Assembly (NCBI RefSeq): GCF_902859855.1
Contig: NZ_CADIKH010000019.1
Location: 102,908-166,907, forward strand
Direction of reading: 5' to 3'
Origin: Paraburkholderia humisilvae
GTDB lineage: Bacteria > Pseudomonadota > Gammaproteobacteria > Burkholderiales > Burkholderiaceae
Length of the DNA stretch: 64,000 bases
Part shown: one piece after another, positions 24,997 to 33,491 of the stretch
Layout: each line of letters opens with the position of its first letter
How positions within the stretch are numbered: the stretch's first letter is position 1
Made by a program: the position numbers and the translations under genes
Notes under the pieces: model-generated
What the model saw: the letters and a program-made list of their open reading frames with translations, nothing else
Told to the model about the DNA's origin: nothing
The model's database searches: none

Positions 24997-25959
24997 TCAC
25001 GACGGAAGCCGGGACTGGAACTGTTTGCGGTATGCCGCGGGCGCGATGGAGAAGGCCTGCGTAAAGTGCTGGCGGAACGTCACCGTCGACGAAAACCCCG
25101 CTGTTTCCGCGACGACGTCAATCGAACAGTTTCCTGTTTCGAGAAGACGCTGCGCCCGTTGCAGGCGATGATTCAGCAACCACTGAGTCAAGGTCGTGCC
25201 GGTCTTCTTGCGAAAGTGCCGGGTAAAGCTACGCACACTCATGCGCGCACGAGCTGCGAGGCTCTCCAGGCAGTGAGATTCGTCGAGATGTTCAAGCGTC
25301 CATGCCAGCGTCGTGGATAGCGGATCGCGGCCATCCGATTGCGGCAGTGGCTTCTCGATGTATTGCGCCTGCCCGCCGTGGCGATGAGGGGCGACGACGA
25401 GCCGCCGCGCGACGCGGTTGGCGATCTCGGCGCCATGATCGCGGCGCACGAGATGCAGGCAGCAGTCGATTGCGGCGGCCGTTCCCGCTGACGTCAGAAT
25501 GTTGCCGTCTTCCACATACAGCGCTTTCTGATCCAGCTTGACTCGCGGATAGGCCGCTTTGAATTCTTCCGCCCACGCCCAATGCGTCGATGCTTTTCGT
25601 CCGTCGAGCAAGCCTGCTTCTGCCAGCACGAATGAACCGAGGCATAAGCCCACCACGCGGCAGCCGCGCGCATGCGCCGCGCGTAGCGCGGTCAGCAACG
25701 CGTCAGAGGGAGGCTGGGTGGTATCGCGCCAGGCCGGCATGATGACCGTATGCGCGCTTTCCAGCGCGGTGAGATCCCGGCGGATCGCGATATCGAAATC
25801 CGACATGGTCGGGATCGGGCCGGGCTTTTCCGCACACAGAACGACGTTGTAGCGAGGAACACCCAGCTTGAGCAGGTCGTCTCCGAAAACGACGCAGGGG
25901 ACTGACAGATGAAACGCGCTAATCCCTTCGTAAGCGATGACCGCAATGGTGTGTGACAC
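24997..25959 (-). CDS. GlxA family transcriptional regulator (DJ-1/PfpI plus AraC domains)
   Basis: A 320-residue regulator with GTG start at 25959 (GAGGAAG upstream). Residues about 4-170 are a DJ-1/PfpI-like domain with a nucleophile-elbow Cys (GLCLGSFVLAEAG, Cys106). Residues about 215-315 are an AraC-type DNA-binding domain (MSVRSFTRHFRKKTGTT and the second helix-turn-helix DVVAETAGFSSTVTFRQHF). GlxA regulators typically activate catabolic genes for amines or amides; the adjacent cysteine hydrolase gene is the obvious target. A short inverted repeat at 25995-26009 lies just upstream. Confidence 0.93.
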   Translation of the reverse strand: MSHTIAVIAYEGISAFHLSVPCVVFGDDLLKLGVPRYNVVLCAEKPGPIPTMSDFDIAIRRDLTALESAHTVIMPAWRDTTQPPSDALLTALRAAHARGCRVVGLCLGSFVLAEAGLLDGRKASTHWAWAEEFKAAYPRVKLDQKALYVEDGNILTSAGTAAAIDCCLHLVRRDHGAEIANRVARRLVVAPHRHGGQAQYIEKPLPQSDGRDPLSTTLAWTLEHLDESHCLESLAARARMSVRSFTRHFRKKTGTTLTQWLLNHRLQRAQRLLETGNCSIDVVAETAGFSSTVTFRQHFTQAFSIAPAAYRKQFQSRLPS

Positions 25960-25994
25960 GCAATCTTCCTCAACAGCTCAAAAAGATTGGCCTG

Positions 25995-26009
25995 ATCCTA
26001 TCACAGGAT
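25995..26009. promoter_or_regulatory. Short inverted repeat upstream of GlxA gene
   Basis: ATCCT-N5-AGGAT is a perfect 5-bp dyad 36 bases upstream of the GTG start of the GlxA-type gene. It might be an autoregulatory site; the short arms leave chance occurrence possible. Confidence 0.3.
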
Positions 26010-26159
26010 GTCCGCCAGACTGCTTATGGATTGCCGCGAAATATCTGATGCTGCAGCCGCGAGAGATGAGGTTAATCGATCGACTTATATCGAAATAATT
26101 TCATCGTCTCGCGTACGTCTGGATGTATCGCTCAGGGGCAGCTTGTTATTTTTAGGACT

Positions 26160-27140
26160 ATGAAGAAAATGGAAATTCAGGAAAAACGGATCAATAAACA
26201 CGATTTGAAAATGGTTTCTTTCGAATCGGATCCGCTGGTTCGTAGCCGAAACGCAGTGATTGCGATCGACACCGCGATGCAGGACAGCTATGCAACGCTG
26301 AAAGCGGCGCTGCTGGCACATCTCGATCCGGTCATCATCGTCAACAATGACGACTGGGGTGGCACGTACACGCTGATTCACCATGGTGTGCGCGAAACAC
26401 TCAGGCCGGTATCCGCCGTGTTCGAACTGGCCAAGTCGGTCAGCCATACACCGCTCGGGCTGTACGTCATCATCGCGCCGTACCTGGAGCAGCCCGAAGC
26501 GCAGGGGTGGGTGCCGGGTATCAAGGCGTTTCGAGTCGTGCTCCAGAAGGCGCTGGATAATCTGCAACGCACGGATCTGCCGCATGAAGGAAAAGTCGCG
26601 AGCCATCGTATTCTGATTAACGCGATTCGGTTTATCGATACTTCATTGGCCAATGGCCGTTTTAGCATCGAGAGCTTCGATGCGTTGACGGCCGGCGTCC
26701 ATGACGATATCGCGACCAATATGCGCATTGCGGGCGAGGCGCAGGTGGACGGGGTCAGTGCTTTGCTGACCCGCTGGAAAGCGCAACTGGGCGAGAAAAA
26801 CTGGAAGAATCTTTACGCGGTGGTGCTGTCGATGTGGACTACGATGATCGACAACCAGAATTCGATCATCATCCGGAAATTCATGAATCAGAAGCGGGTT
26901 GCCACTCATCTGATCGATATTTCGACCGCCGAAAAACCGGCTGACCCGATTCGCGTCGCACTCGACAATCTTGGCCGCATCGTGATGGACAATGTCGCGG
27001 CGGAGATGGTCTTCCCGACTGACAGAGTGCTCGCGGATTCGCTGAAGGGACCGCAGGACCTGCTGTCGAACGTCATCGAAAAGATACTGGTCTGTCCGCA
27101 CGCGAACCGGCACGTACAGACCGCTGCCGCTGCGCTGTAA
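26160..27140 (+). CDS. Conserved hypothetical protein, function unknown
   Basis: A 326-residue soluble protein without signal peptide or membrane segment. The N terminus is basic (MKKMEIQEKRINKHDLKMV) and the rest is predicted mostly helical, with few conserved-looking motifs: VIIVNNDDWGGTYTLIHHG, GLYVIIAPYLEQPEAQ and a C-terminal ENPROTEIN-like stretch NVIEKILVCPHANRHVQ. Its acidic and basic balance suggests a cytoplasmic protein. The start may be 26160 or the ATG at 26169. Codon use is somewhat less GC-biased in the first 150 bases. I do not recognise a family. It is divergent from the GlxA gene and unlinked to the ABC operon downstream. Confidence 0.72.
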   Translation: MKKMEIQEKRINKHDLKMVSFESDPLVRSRNAVIAIDTAMQDSYATLKAALLAHLDPVIIVNNDDWGGTYTLIHHGVRETLRPVSAVFELAKSVSHTPLGLYVIIAPYLEQPEAQGWVPGIKAFRVVLQKALDNLQRTDLPHEGKVASHRILINAIRFIDTSLANGRFSIESFDALTAGVHDDIATNMRIAGEAQVDGVSALLTRWKAQLGEKNWKNLYAVVLSMWTTMIDNQNSIIIRKFMNQKRVATHLIDISTAEKPADPIRVALDNLGRIVMDNVAAEMVFPTDRVLADSLKGPQDLLSNVIEKILVCPHANRHVQTAAAAL

Positions 27141-27447
27141 GTACCGGGTCCGCAACGCGTTGGTCGATGATCGGGTCGCCGTGGTCACGAACCCGGGAGA
27201 CTGCGTTTCCGGTTGGCTGCGACGGCCCGCTGCGATGGTCCCTGCGACCACCCCGACACACTGACCAGGCGCCAGCCTCTCTCTCCGCGTTTTCCCGGTT
27301 GCGCGGAATTTCTGTCCGTGGAACACTCGCGGCCATCTGCTGTATCGGATTCGATTCCGGTATATCGGACGGCTTATCGGGCCGTTCAGGTTCGACGCAA
27401 CTGCGCAGCATCGGTGAACATTCCTTCTCCAGACCGGGACGCCAACC
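27141..27447. promoter_or_regulatory. Promoter region of the ABC operon with two CGGA/TCCG dyads
   Basis: This 307-base gap holds CGGA-N7-TCCG at 27304-27318 and CGGA-N6-TCCG at 27346-27359 (the second centred on TCGA and nearly fully symmetric). They lie 90-145 bases upstream of the first gene of the transporter operon, whose last gene encodes an IclR regulator, so they are candidate IclR sites. No gene is seen. Confidence 0.4.
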
Positions 27448-28284
27448 ATGAGCCTCGCCAAAGCACGCGTAAAACTCTTCTGCCTGTCCGCTCTTACCGG
27501 TTTGCTGGTGCTCGGCGCCTGCACGAAAGTCGACACGCCCGCGCAGAGCGCGGCGGCCGGTGATTCGGCGCTCAAGCAGGTGTTGCAGCGCGGCACGTTG
27601 CGCGTGGGCGATTGCCTGAGCTTTGCGCCGTTCGGTTTCTACGATCAGTCCGGCGCACCCGATGGCTACGACGTTGACCTTGCGAAAGAGCTCGCCAAAC
27701 AATTGGGCGTGAAGCTGGAAATGGTCAATACGACGAGCGCGAACCGCATTCCGAACCTGCAGACCAGCAAGGTCGACGTCGTGTTCTGCAATTTCACACG
27801 CAATCTGGAGCGCGCGAAGGAGATCTCGTTCACGCACCCGTATGTGGTCGCCAGCGAGGCGTTGCTCGTGAAGAAGAGCAGCGGCATCACGTCGATCAAG
27901 GACATGTCGAACCGCACGATTGCGACGGTGAAGGGCTCGACGAACGGCGACGAGGTGCGCTCGCTGAACATGCAGGTCAAGATCCAGGAGTACGACAGCT
28001 CGCAGGCCGCGATTCTCGCGGTCAAGCAGGGCCAGGCCGACGCGATGATCGAGGACAACAACTTCCTCGCGTATCAGGCGAAGCTGGACCCTGAGCTGAC
28101 GGTCACCGACGAAGCGCTGGTGCCGCTTGAATACAACGCGTTCGGCGTGAAGCAGGGCGATCAGGTGTGGCTCGACTATCTGAATCTGTTCCTGTTCCAG
28201 ATCAACGCGTCGAAGCTGAACCAGCAGTTGTACAAGAAGTGGTTCGGCGTCGAGCCGCGCTATTCGCTGAACCCGCAGTTCTAA
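27448..28284 (+). CDS. Polar amino-acid ABC transporter substrate-binding lipoprotein
   Basis: A 278-residue family 3 solute-binding protein. The signal sequence ends in a lipobox (LVLGAC, Cys26), so the protein is tethered in the periplasm. The mature part has the expected lobes: LRVGDCLSFAPFGFYDQSG at the N terminus, DGYDVDLAKELAKQLGV and KEISFTHPYVVASEALLV with the conserved ligand-pocket Arg/Asp positions characteristic of amino-acid binders. It passes substrate to the two permeases encoded directly downstream. The ligand is not certain; polar amino acids or related opines are typical. Confidence 0.92.
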   Translation: MSLAKARVKLFCLSALTGLLVLGACTKVDTPAQSAAAGDSALKQVLQRGTLRVGDCLSFAPFGFYDQSGAPDGYDVDLAKELAKQLGVKLEMVNTTSANRIPNLQTSKVDVVFCNFTRNLERAKEISFTHPYVVASEALLVKKSSGITSIKDMSNRTIATVKGSTNGDEVRSLNMQVKIQEYDSSQAAILAVKQGQADAMIEDNNFLAYQAKLDPELTVTDEALVPLEYNAFGVKQGDQVWLDYLNLFLFQINASKLNQQLYKKWFGVEPRYSLNPQF

Positions 28285-28347
28285 CGCGTTGCGCGGCCCG
28301 TCGCCCGCGCGTTATCGCTTGCGCACCGGTTTGCGCACGGAGGAGCG

Positions 28348-29064
28348 ATGAGCTATCAATGGATGACCCTCGCCGGTTATCTGAGCGATTTTGTTCATGC
28401 GGCATGGCTAACGCTGAGGGTCACGCTGCTCGCATTCGTGCTGGCGATGGCGCTCGGCCTGCTCGCGGCGCTGGCCGGTTCATCGCGCGCCGCGCCGCTG
28501 CGCTGGCTCGCGCGCATCTATATCGAGGCGATCCGCAACACGCCGGTGCTGCTGCAGATCTTTATCGTGTTCTTTGGCTTGCCGACGCTCGGCATTACGC
28601 TCGATGCGTTTACGGCCGGCGTGATCGCGCTCGGTGTCAATGTCGGTGCGTACCTCGCCGAAGTGTTTCGTGCCGGCATTCAATCGGTGCCGCGCGGGCA
28701 GCTGGAAGCGGCAACGATTCTCGGCCTCGAGCGTGCACAGATCTTTATCGACGTAGTGCTGCCCCAGGCTGCGCGCGCGGTCTATCCGGCGATCGTCAAT
28801 AACCTGATCCAGCTGTTGCTCGGCACGTCGCTGCTATCGGCGATCGCGCTGCCGGAATTGAGCGGCACCGCGACCGTGATCAACTCACGCACGCTGCTCT
28901 ATGTGCAGACCTTCACGATTACGCTGATCATCTATTTGCTGCTCAGCAACGGTCTTTCGTGGATCGCCGCGCAGATCGGCGCGCGGCTGTTTCATCCGCC
29001 GCTCGAACTGAAGAAACGCGCGCGCCGGCCGTTTTTCTTCGCACGCGAGGCGGACCGCACCTGA
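28348..29064 (+). CDS. Amino-acid ABC transporter permease, HisM/GlnP type
   Basis: A 238-residue inner-membrane permease behind GGAGGAGCG. It has five or so hydrophobic segments and the EAA loop that docks on the ATPase (SVPRGQLEAATILGLERAQ followed by VLPQAARAVYP). The N-terminal signature TLRVTLLAFVLAMALGLLAAL and IRNTPVLLQIFIVFFGLP is standard for the His/Glu/Gln permease family. It lies 63 bases after the binding-protein gene and forms the channel with the second permease at 29095. Confidence 0.93.
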   Translation: MSYQWMTLAGYLSDFVHAAWLTLRVTLLAFVLAMALGLLAALAGSSRAAPLRWLARIYIEAIRNTPVLLQIFIVFFGLPTLGITLDAFTAGVIALGVNVGAYLAEVFRAGIQSVPRGQLEAATILGLERAQIFIDVVLPQAARAVYPAIVNNLIQLLLGTSLLSAIALPELSGTATVINSRTLLYVQTFTITLIIYLLLSNGLSWIAAQIGARLFHPPLELKKRARRPFFFAREADRT

Positions 29065-29094
29065 GCGCCACAGCACACCGGTAAGAGGCCGACG

Positions 29095-29745
29095 ATGTCG
29101 AGCACATTGCTATTTTCCAGCCTGTCGATCCTGCTGCAAGGGTTGCTGGCCACGTTGCTGTTATCCGTCGCATCGATCGCGGGCGGCACGCTGATCGGCC
29201 TGTTCGCCGCGGTGCTGCGCTCGTTCGGCCCGCCCGGCACGCGCTTCCTGGCCAAGCTTTATACCGAGCTTTTTCGCGGCTCGCCGGTGCTGATCACGCT
29301 GCTCTTCATTTACTTCGGCGTGTCGTACTTCGGCTATGCGATCGATGTGTTCGCGGCGGGCGTCGTCGGCCTGAGCGTCTATCAGGGGGCGTATATCGCC
29401 GAAGTGTTCCGTTCCGGCATCGAGGCGGTGCCGAAAGGGCAGTGGGAAGTCTCGCAAATTCTGGGCTTGAGCAAGCTGCAGACGTTCTTTTCGGTGGTTC
29501 TGCCGCAGACCGGCAAGATCGTCTTGCCGCCGTTGATCGGCCAGTATCTGTCGCTGATCAAGGACACGTCGATTGTCAGCATGATTGGCATGTCGGAACT
29601 GATGCACGGCGGCCAGGCGATCGTCGACCGGATCGGCAAGCCGGTCGAGATTTACGGGCTCGTCGCCGTGCTGTATTTCATCGTGTGCTTTCCGCTGTCG
29701 CAGTGGGTGCGTCGTCATGATCGAAGAAGGAGCGTGCTGCAATGA
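29095..29745 (+). CDS. Amino-acid ABC transporter permease, second subunit
   Basis: A 216-residue permease of the same family as the one before it, with AAGAGG upstream of ATG 29095. Membrane segments and the EAA loop (AVPKGQWEVSQILGLSKLQ, then VLPQTGKIVLPPL) are present. Its stop overlaps the ATPase start by four bases (ATGA at 29742), giving translational coupling. With the first permease it builds the heteromeric channel. Confidence 0.93.
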   Translation: MSSTLLFSSLSILLQGLLATLLLSVASIAGGTLIGLFAAVLRSFGPPGTRFLAKLYTELFRGSPVLITLLFIYFGVSYFGYAIDVFAAGVVGLSVYQGAYIAEVFRSGIEAVPKGQWEVSQILGLSKLQTFFSVVLPQTGKIVLPPLIGQYLSLIKDTSIVSMIGMSELMHGGQAIVDRIGKPVEIYGLVAVLYFIVCFPLSQWVRRHDRRRSVLQ

Positions 29746-30494
29746 ACCGTGTCGTGACAGGCAAGCCGGTGATCAACCTGACCGGCGTCAGCAAGTCGTT
29801 CGGTGCGACCCAGGTGCTGCGCGATATCAACCTCGATGTGCAGCCCGGTGAAGTGCTGGTGCTGATTGGTGCATCGGGCTCCGGCAAAAGCACGGTGCTG
29901 CGCATCATGGCCGGGCTCGAAACCGCGGATGCCGGTGAGGTATGGGTCAACCACGTGCCACTGCATGATGCGCGGCGCGCGAAAGAAATTCGCGGCCACG
30001 TCGGGATGGTGTTTCAGCAGTTCAATCTGTTCCCGCATAAGAGTGCGCTCGGCAACGTGACGCTTGCGCTGATCAAGGCGCGCAAGATGAGCCCGGCCGA
30101 TGCACGCAAGCGCGCGCTGGAAACGCTCGACCGTGTTGGCCTTGCCGATCGCGCGGAACACTATCCGAGCCAGCTGTCAGGTGGTCAGCAGCAGCGCGTC
30201 GCGATTGCGCGCGCGCTGGCCGTCGAGCCCGGCATCATGTTCTTCGACGAGGCGACCTCCGCACTCGATCCGGAACTGGTCGGCGAAGTGACCGAGGTGA
30301 TGCGCGGGCTCGCGCGCGACGGGATGACGATGGTCGTCGTCACGCACGAGATGGGCTTTGCGCGCAAGACCGCGGACCGCGTCGTGTTTATGGATAAAGG
30401 CGTGATTGCGGAGCAGGGCGTGCCCGAGCAGATTTTCGTGAATCCGGGCAACGAGCGTACGCGCCAGTTTCTGCATCGGGTGCTCGACCATTGA
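29742..30494 (+). CDS. Amino-acid ABC transporter ATP-binding protein
   Basis: A 250-residue ATPase with all ABC motifs: Walker A (GASGSGKST), Q-loop (VFQQFNLFPHKSALGNV), signature (LSGGQQQRVAIARAL), Walker B (IMFFDEATSALDPE) and the switch His (VVVTHEMGFA). It energises uptake through the two permeases. The gene overlaps the permease gene upstream, and its TGA overlaps the TTG start of the IclR gene downstream, so the five genes 27448-31366 are one operon. Confidence 0.95.
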   Translation: MNRVVTGKPVINLTGVSKSFGATQVLRDINLDVQPGEVLVLIGASGSGKSTVLRIMAGLETADAGEVWVNHVPLHDARRAKEIRGHVGMVFQQFNLFPHKSALGNVTLALIKARKMSPADARKRALETLDRVGLADRAEHYPSQLSGGQQQRVAIARALAVEPGIMFFDEATSALDPELVGEVTEVMRGLARDGMTMVVVTHEMGFARKTADRVVFMDKGVIAEQGVPEQIFVNPGNERTRQFLHRVLDH

Positions 30495-31366
30495 CCGCGA
30501 ACCTGAACTCGAAGCCGGGCCGCCGCCGGGAGGGCGGCGCACGCACGGCCGCGTCGGCCACCGTTTCCGCCGCCGCTTCTGCATCCGCTTCTGCATCCGA
30601 TTCGGCTTCGGCCGGCCCAGTGTCACCGCGCGCGCGAGGTGTCGATCGGGTCGTCACGCTGCTCAGGCAATTGCATGTCGCGCGACGTCCGTTGACGATG
30701 CGCGAGCTGATCGAGTCGAGCGGTGCGCCGCGCTCGAGCGTCTACGAACTGGTGACGATTCTGACCGATGCGGGCTGGCTCGAAACGAGGCCGGACGGCA
30801 GCGTGTTTTTCGGCCGCGAGATGCATTACTACGGCGCCGACTATGCGGTGCATAACGATCTGATCAGCCGCGCCCATCAGGCGATTCTCGCGCTCGTGAA
30901 GATTCACGACGAGACCGCGCAACTCTGCATGCTAGAAGGCAACAAGTACACGGTGGTGTTGTCTGAGAACAGTGCGCGGCCGTTCAATATCAGTTCCGAT
31001 ATCGGCGTAAAGGTGCCGATTCCGTGGACTGCGACGGGGCGGTTATTGCTCGCGCATTTGAGCGCGGAGGCAATCCGCGCGCTGATTCCCGATGACGATT
31101 TCGTGCTCGACAACGGCACGCGCGTCGAATTTGGCGATTTTCTACGCGATGTCGAGCGCGCGGCGCAGCAGGGGTACTGCTGCACGGAAGGCCTGTCGCA
31201 GACCTTCCGCTGCTGCATGGCCGCGCCGATTCGCGACCGCTCGGGGTGCGCAGTCGCGGCGCTGTGCTTCATGACCGGGCGCGACACCCATGCAGCCAAA
31301 TGCGCCGCGATGCTCGACGATCTGATTCGCTCGGCGAAGGCGTTGTCGCAGACTGATGGGTGGTGA
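30491..31366 (+). CDS. IclR family transcriptional regulator
   Basis: A 291-residue regulator, with TTG start at 30491 overlapping the ATPase stop; a GTG at 30620 is an alternative. The first about 45 residues are a low-complexity Ser/Ala tail (SASASASDSASAG). A winged helix-turn-helix follows (RPLTMRELIESSGAPRSSV, residues about 66-84) and then the IclR effector domain (AQLCMLEGNKYTVVLSEN, VPIPWTATGRLLLAHLS, GYCCTEGLSQTFRCCMAAP). As the last gene of the transporter operon it most likely controls that operon in response to the imported compound. Confidence 0.92.
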   Translation: MTANLNSKPGRRREGGARTAASATVSAAASASASASDSASAGPVSPRARGVDRVVTLLRQLHVARRPLTMRELIESSGAPRSSVYELVTILTDAGWLETRPDGSVFFGREMHYYGADYAVHNDLISRAHQAILALVKIHDETAQLCMLEGNKYTVVLSENSARPFNISSDIGVKVPIPWTATGRLLLAHLSAEAIRALIPDDDFVLDNGTRVEFGDFLRDVERAAQQGYCCTEGLSQTFRCCMAAPIRDRSGCAVAALCFMTGRDTHAAKCAAMLDDLIRSAKALSQTDGW

Positions 31367-31431
31367 ACCGCGCGACAGGTTGCGCGCTTCGCCGTCACTG
31401 CTGGCGGTTGCCCATGGGACCATCAACCGCA

Positions 31432-33240
31432 TCAATGCGACTGATGCCCCAACGCCCAGACATATGCCGCCACCGCCTTCAGATCGTCCTGTGACAGTTG
31501 CACGCCGCCCATCGGCGGCATCACGCCGTTGTGTTCCTTCGGATGCGGCACGCCGTTCGTGATGGTCTGCTGGATGCCGGACAGGCTGCCGTCACTCCAC
31601 AGCCATGTGCCGGCCGTCAGGTCCGCACCGATGCCGGAGCCTTTGCCGTCCGAGCCGTGGCAGCCCGAACAGGTCGCCCCGCCGACCTGGCCTGCGAACA
31701 CACGCGCGCCGAGCGCGACCTGCTGCGCCGATGAACCCCGCGGCACAGGCAAGCCGGCGGCGGCTTTGCCGGCGTCCGGGTGGATCCCTTCAGGCGGTAG
31801 CTCCGAGTTCGACGAAGACTGCGCGCCCGGCGGCTTCGCGGCTGCCGCGACCGGCGCATCCGGATTGCCGCCGCGATAGGTGACGCGCCAGATGCGGCCA
31901 TGCACGTCGTCGGAAATAAAGAGCGCGCCGTCGTGTGCGACCACCAGACCGGACGGACGGAATGCGGCCTGACCGGGTTCCTTCACGGCGCCCGCGAAGC
32001 CATCTGCGAAGACCACGAATTGACCGGCGCTGGCCTTGCCATGGTGGAACGGCTGGAACACCACGTTATAGCCGCCTTGCGGACCGGGGGCGCGGTTCCA
32101 CGAACCGTGAAATGCGACGAACGCGCCGTCATCGTACGCATGCGGAAACCGGGCCGCGCCGCTCGTTGCTTCATAGAACACCATGTCGTTCGGCGCCCAG
32201 TGGCCAGGGAACCACGCGACCGGCGCGGTGCGCCCGCTGCACAGGCCCACCTTCGTGCCATCGCCGCCATATTCCGGGGCGAGCACCAGCTTTTCTTGCA
32301 TCTGATCGAAATAGCATTCGGGCCAGCCATAATCCGCGCCCTGTTTCAGCTCGACGATCTCTTCCGCCGGCAGTTCCTGCCCATGTTTTGCGTCATAGTG
32401 TTCCGGCCAGTCCTCGTGAAGCTGATCGCGGCCGTGCTGCGTCGAAAAGATGCGGCCGGCGCCATCGAGCGCGATCCCTTCGCCGTTGCGGATGCCGCTC
32501 ACGTAGCGCTCGGCCGGCGAAAACGTCTGATCGGCCTTGTTCGCGTCATATCGCCAGATGCCACCGCGTGTTTCCTTCTCCACGCAAGGCTGATCGCCCG
32601 GCGAATGAGGCGTGCGATTCTGCTGCTCGCATGCGTTGGTCGCCGAGCCAAGATCGACGAGCAGGTCGCCCTTCGGCGTGATCGCGAACGGATGCATCGG
32701 ATGGTCGCCGGTCGTCGGCAAGCCCGATACGACGACTTCGCCGTTGCCGGAGGGCGCGACGTCGCCGGGCTTGAGCGCGTAGCGCATGATGCGATCGTTG
32801 CTTTCGGCGTAGATCGCGTGGTTGTAAAACGCGATGCCGGTGCCGCCGTGGCTGCCTTCGGCCACGCCTTCGCCGAAGCGCTGGACGACTTCCGCATGGC
32901 CGTCGCCGTTGGTGTCTTTCAACGCGACGAGATAGCCGCCCGGTGGCGGCGTGTTCACCTTGTAGTAGCGGCCGCTCCAGGTATTCACATACAGCGTATC
33001 GTCCGGGCCAACCGCCATTTGCCGCACATGGCCAAGGTTGTCCGCGACGACCGTCGCGCAGAAGCCGGGCGGCAACGTGATGCCGGTTGCTTCGTTATGG
33101 CAGGTCTGCGTGCTTTCGGCTGCGCTGACCGGCGGCACGATATGCGCCTTGGGCGCGAGCGCCAGCGCGAGGACAGCAACGCCGATTGCGGCGGCGAACC
33201 GCGCGAGGGAACGAACGGAAGACGCATACGTGACGCGCAT
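31432..33240 (-). CDS. PQQ-dependent sugar dehydrogenase (L-sorbosone dehydrogenase type) with C-terminal cytochrome c domain
   Basis: A 602-residue exported protein: signal peptide about residues 1-41 (VSAAES), then a six-bladed propeller of the PQQ sugar/sorbosone dehydrogenase family (LPPGFCATVVADNLGHVRQ, GTGIAFYNHAIYAESND, HGRDQL, YGWPECYFD, FHGSWNR), and a C-terminal single-haem cytochrome c domain (CSGCH, Cys524-Cys527-His528) with a likely axial Met in NGVMPPMGG. Electrons from sugar or aldehyde oxidation in the periplasm would pass through the fused haem to the respiratory chain. GGAG precedes the start. It stands alone between two convergent or divergent neighbours; PQQ biosynthesis genes are not in the window. 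Confidence 0.9.
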   Translation of the reverse strand: MRVTYASSVRSLARFAAAIGVAVLALALAPKAHIVPPVSAAESTQTCHNEATGITLPPGFCATVVADNLGHVRQMAVGPDDTLYVNTWSGRYYKVNTPPPGGYLVALKDTNGDGHAEVVQRFGEGVAEGSHGGTGIAFYNHAIYAESNDRIMRYALKPGDVAPSGNGEVVVSGLPTTGDHPMHPFAITPKGDLLVDLGSATNACEQQNRTPHSPGDQPCVEKETRGGIWRYDANKADQTFSPAERYVSGIRNGEGIALDGAGRIFSTQHGRDQLHEDWPEHYDAKHGQELPAEEIVELKQGADYGWPECYFDQMQEKLVLAPEYGGDGTKVGLCSGRTAPVAWFPGHWAPNDMVFYEATSGAARFPHAYDDGAFVAFHGSWNRAPGPQGGYNVVFQPFHHGKASAGQFVVFADGFAGAVKEPGQAAFRPSGLVVAHDGALFISDDVHGRIWRVTYRGGNPDAPVAAAAKPPGAQSSSNSELPPEGIHPDAGKAAAGLPVPRGSSAQQVALGARVFAGQVGGATCSGCHGSDGKGSGIGADLTAGTWLWSDGSLSGIQQTITNGVPHPKEHNGVMPPMGGVQLSQDDLKAVAAYVWALGHQSH

Positions 33241-33491
33241 TGAGCGGTCTCCTGGGAACGGTGGCGAGCGGGACGGCGGCGGGTGCGCACACGTGCATGG
33301 GCTGCGCCTGATTTCATGTCGCGCTTGAGTGGCTTCGCACGCGTGTGCGTACTCGGGCCGCGTGGCTCGTGCCGGCGGCAGCGTGCAATGAACTAGGAAG
33401 ATCCTTCAAAACGAACTCGGCCGAACGAGTATAGGCGATAGTTAAGTGAACGTGGAAGAACGCGCGGATTGATGCGAAATCGCCGTCGGCG

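Noticed and set aside
31900..33243. Long plus-strand frame opposite the sorbosone dehydrogenase
   Set aside because: Same explanation; the minus-strand protein has clear propeller and cytochrome motifs.
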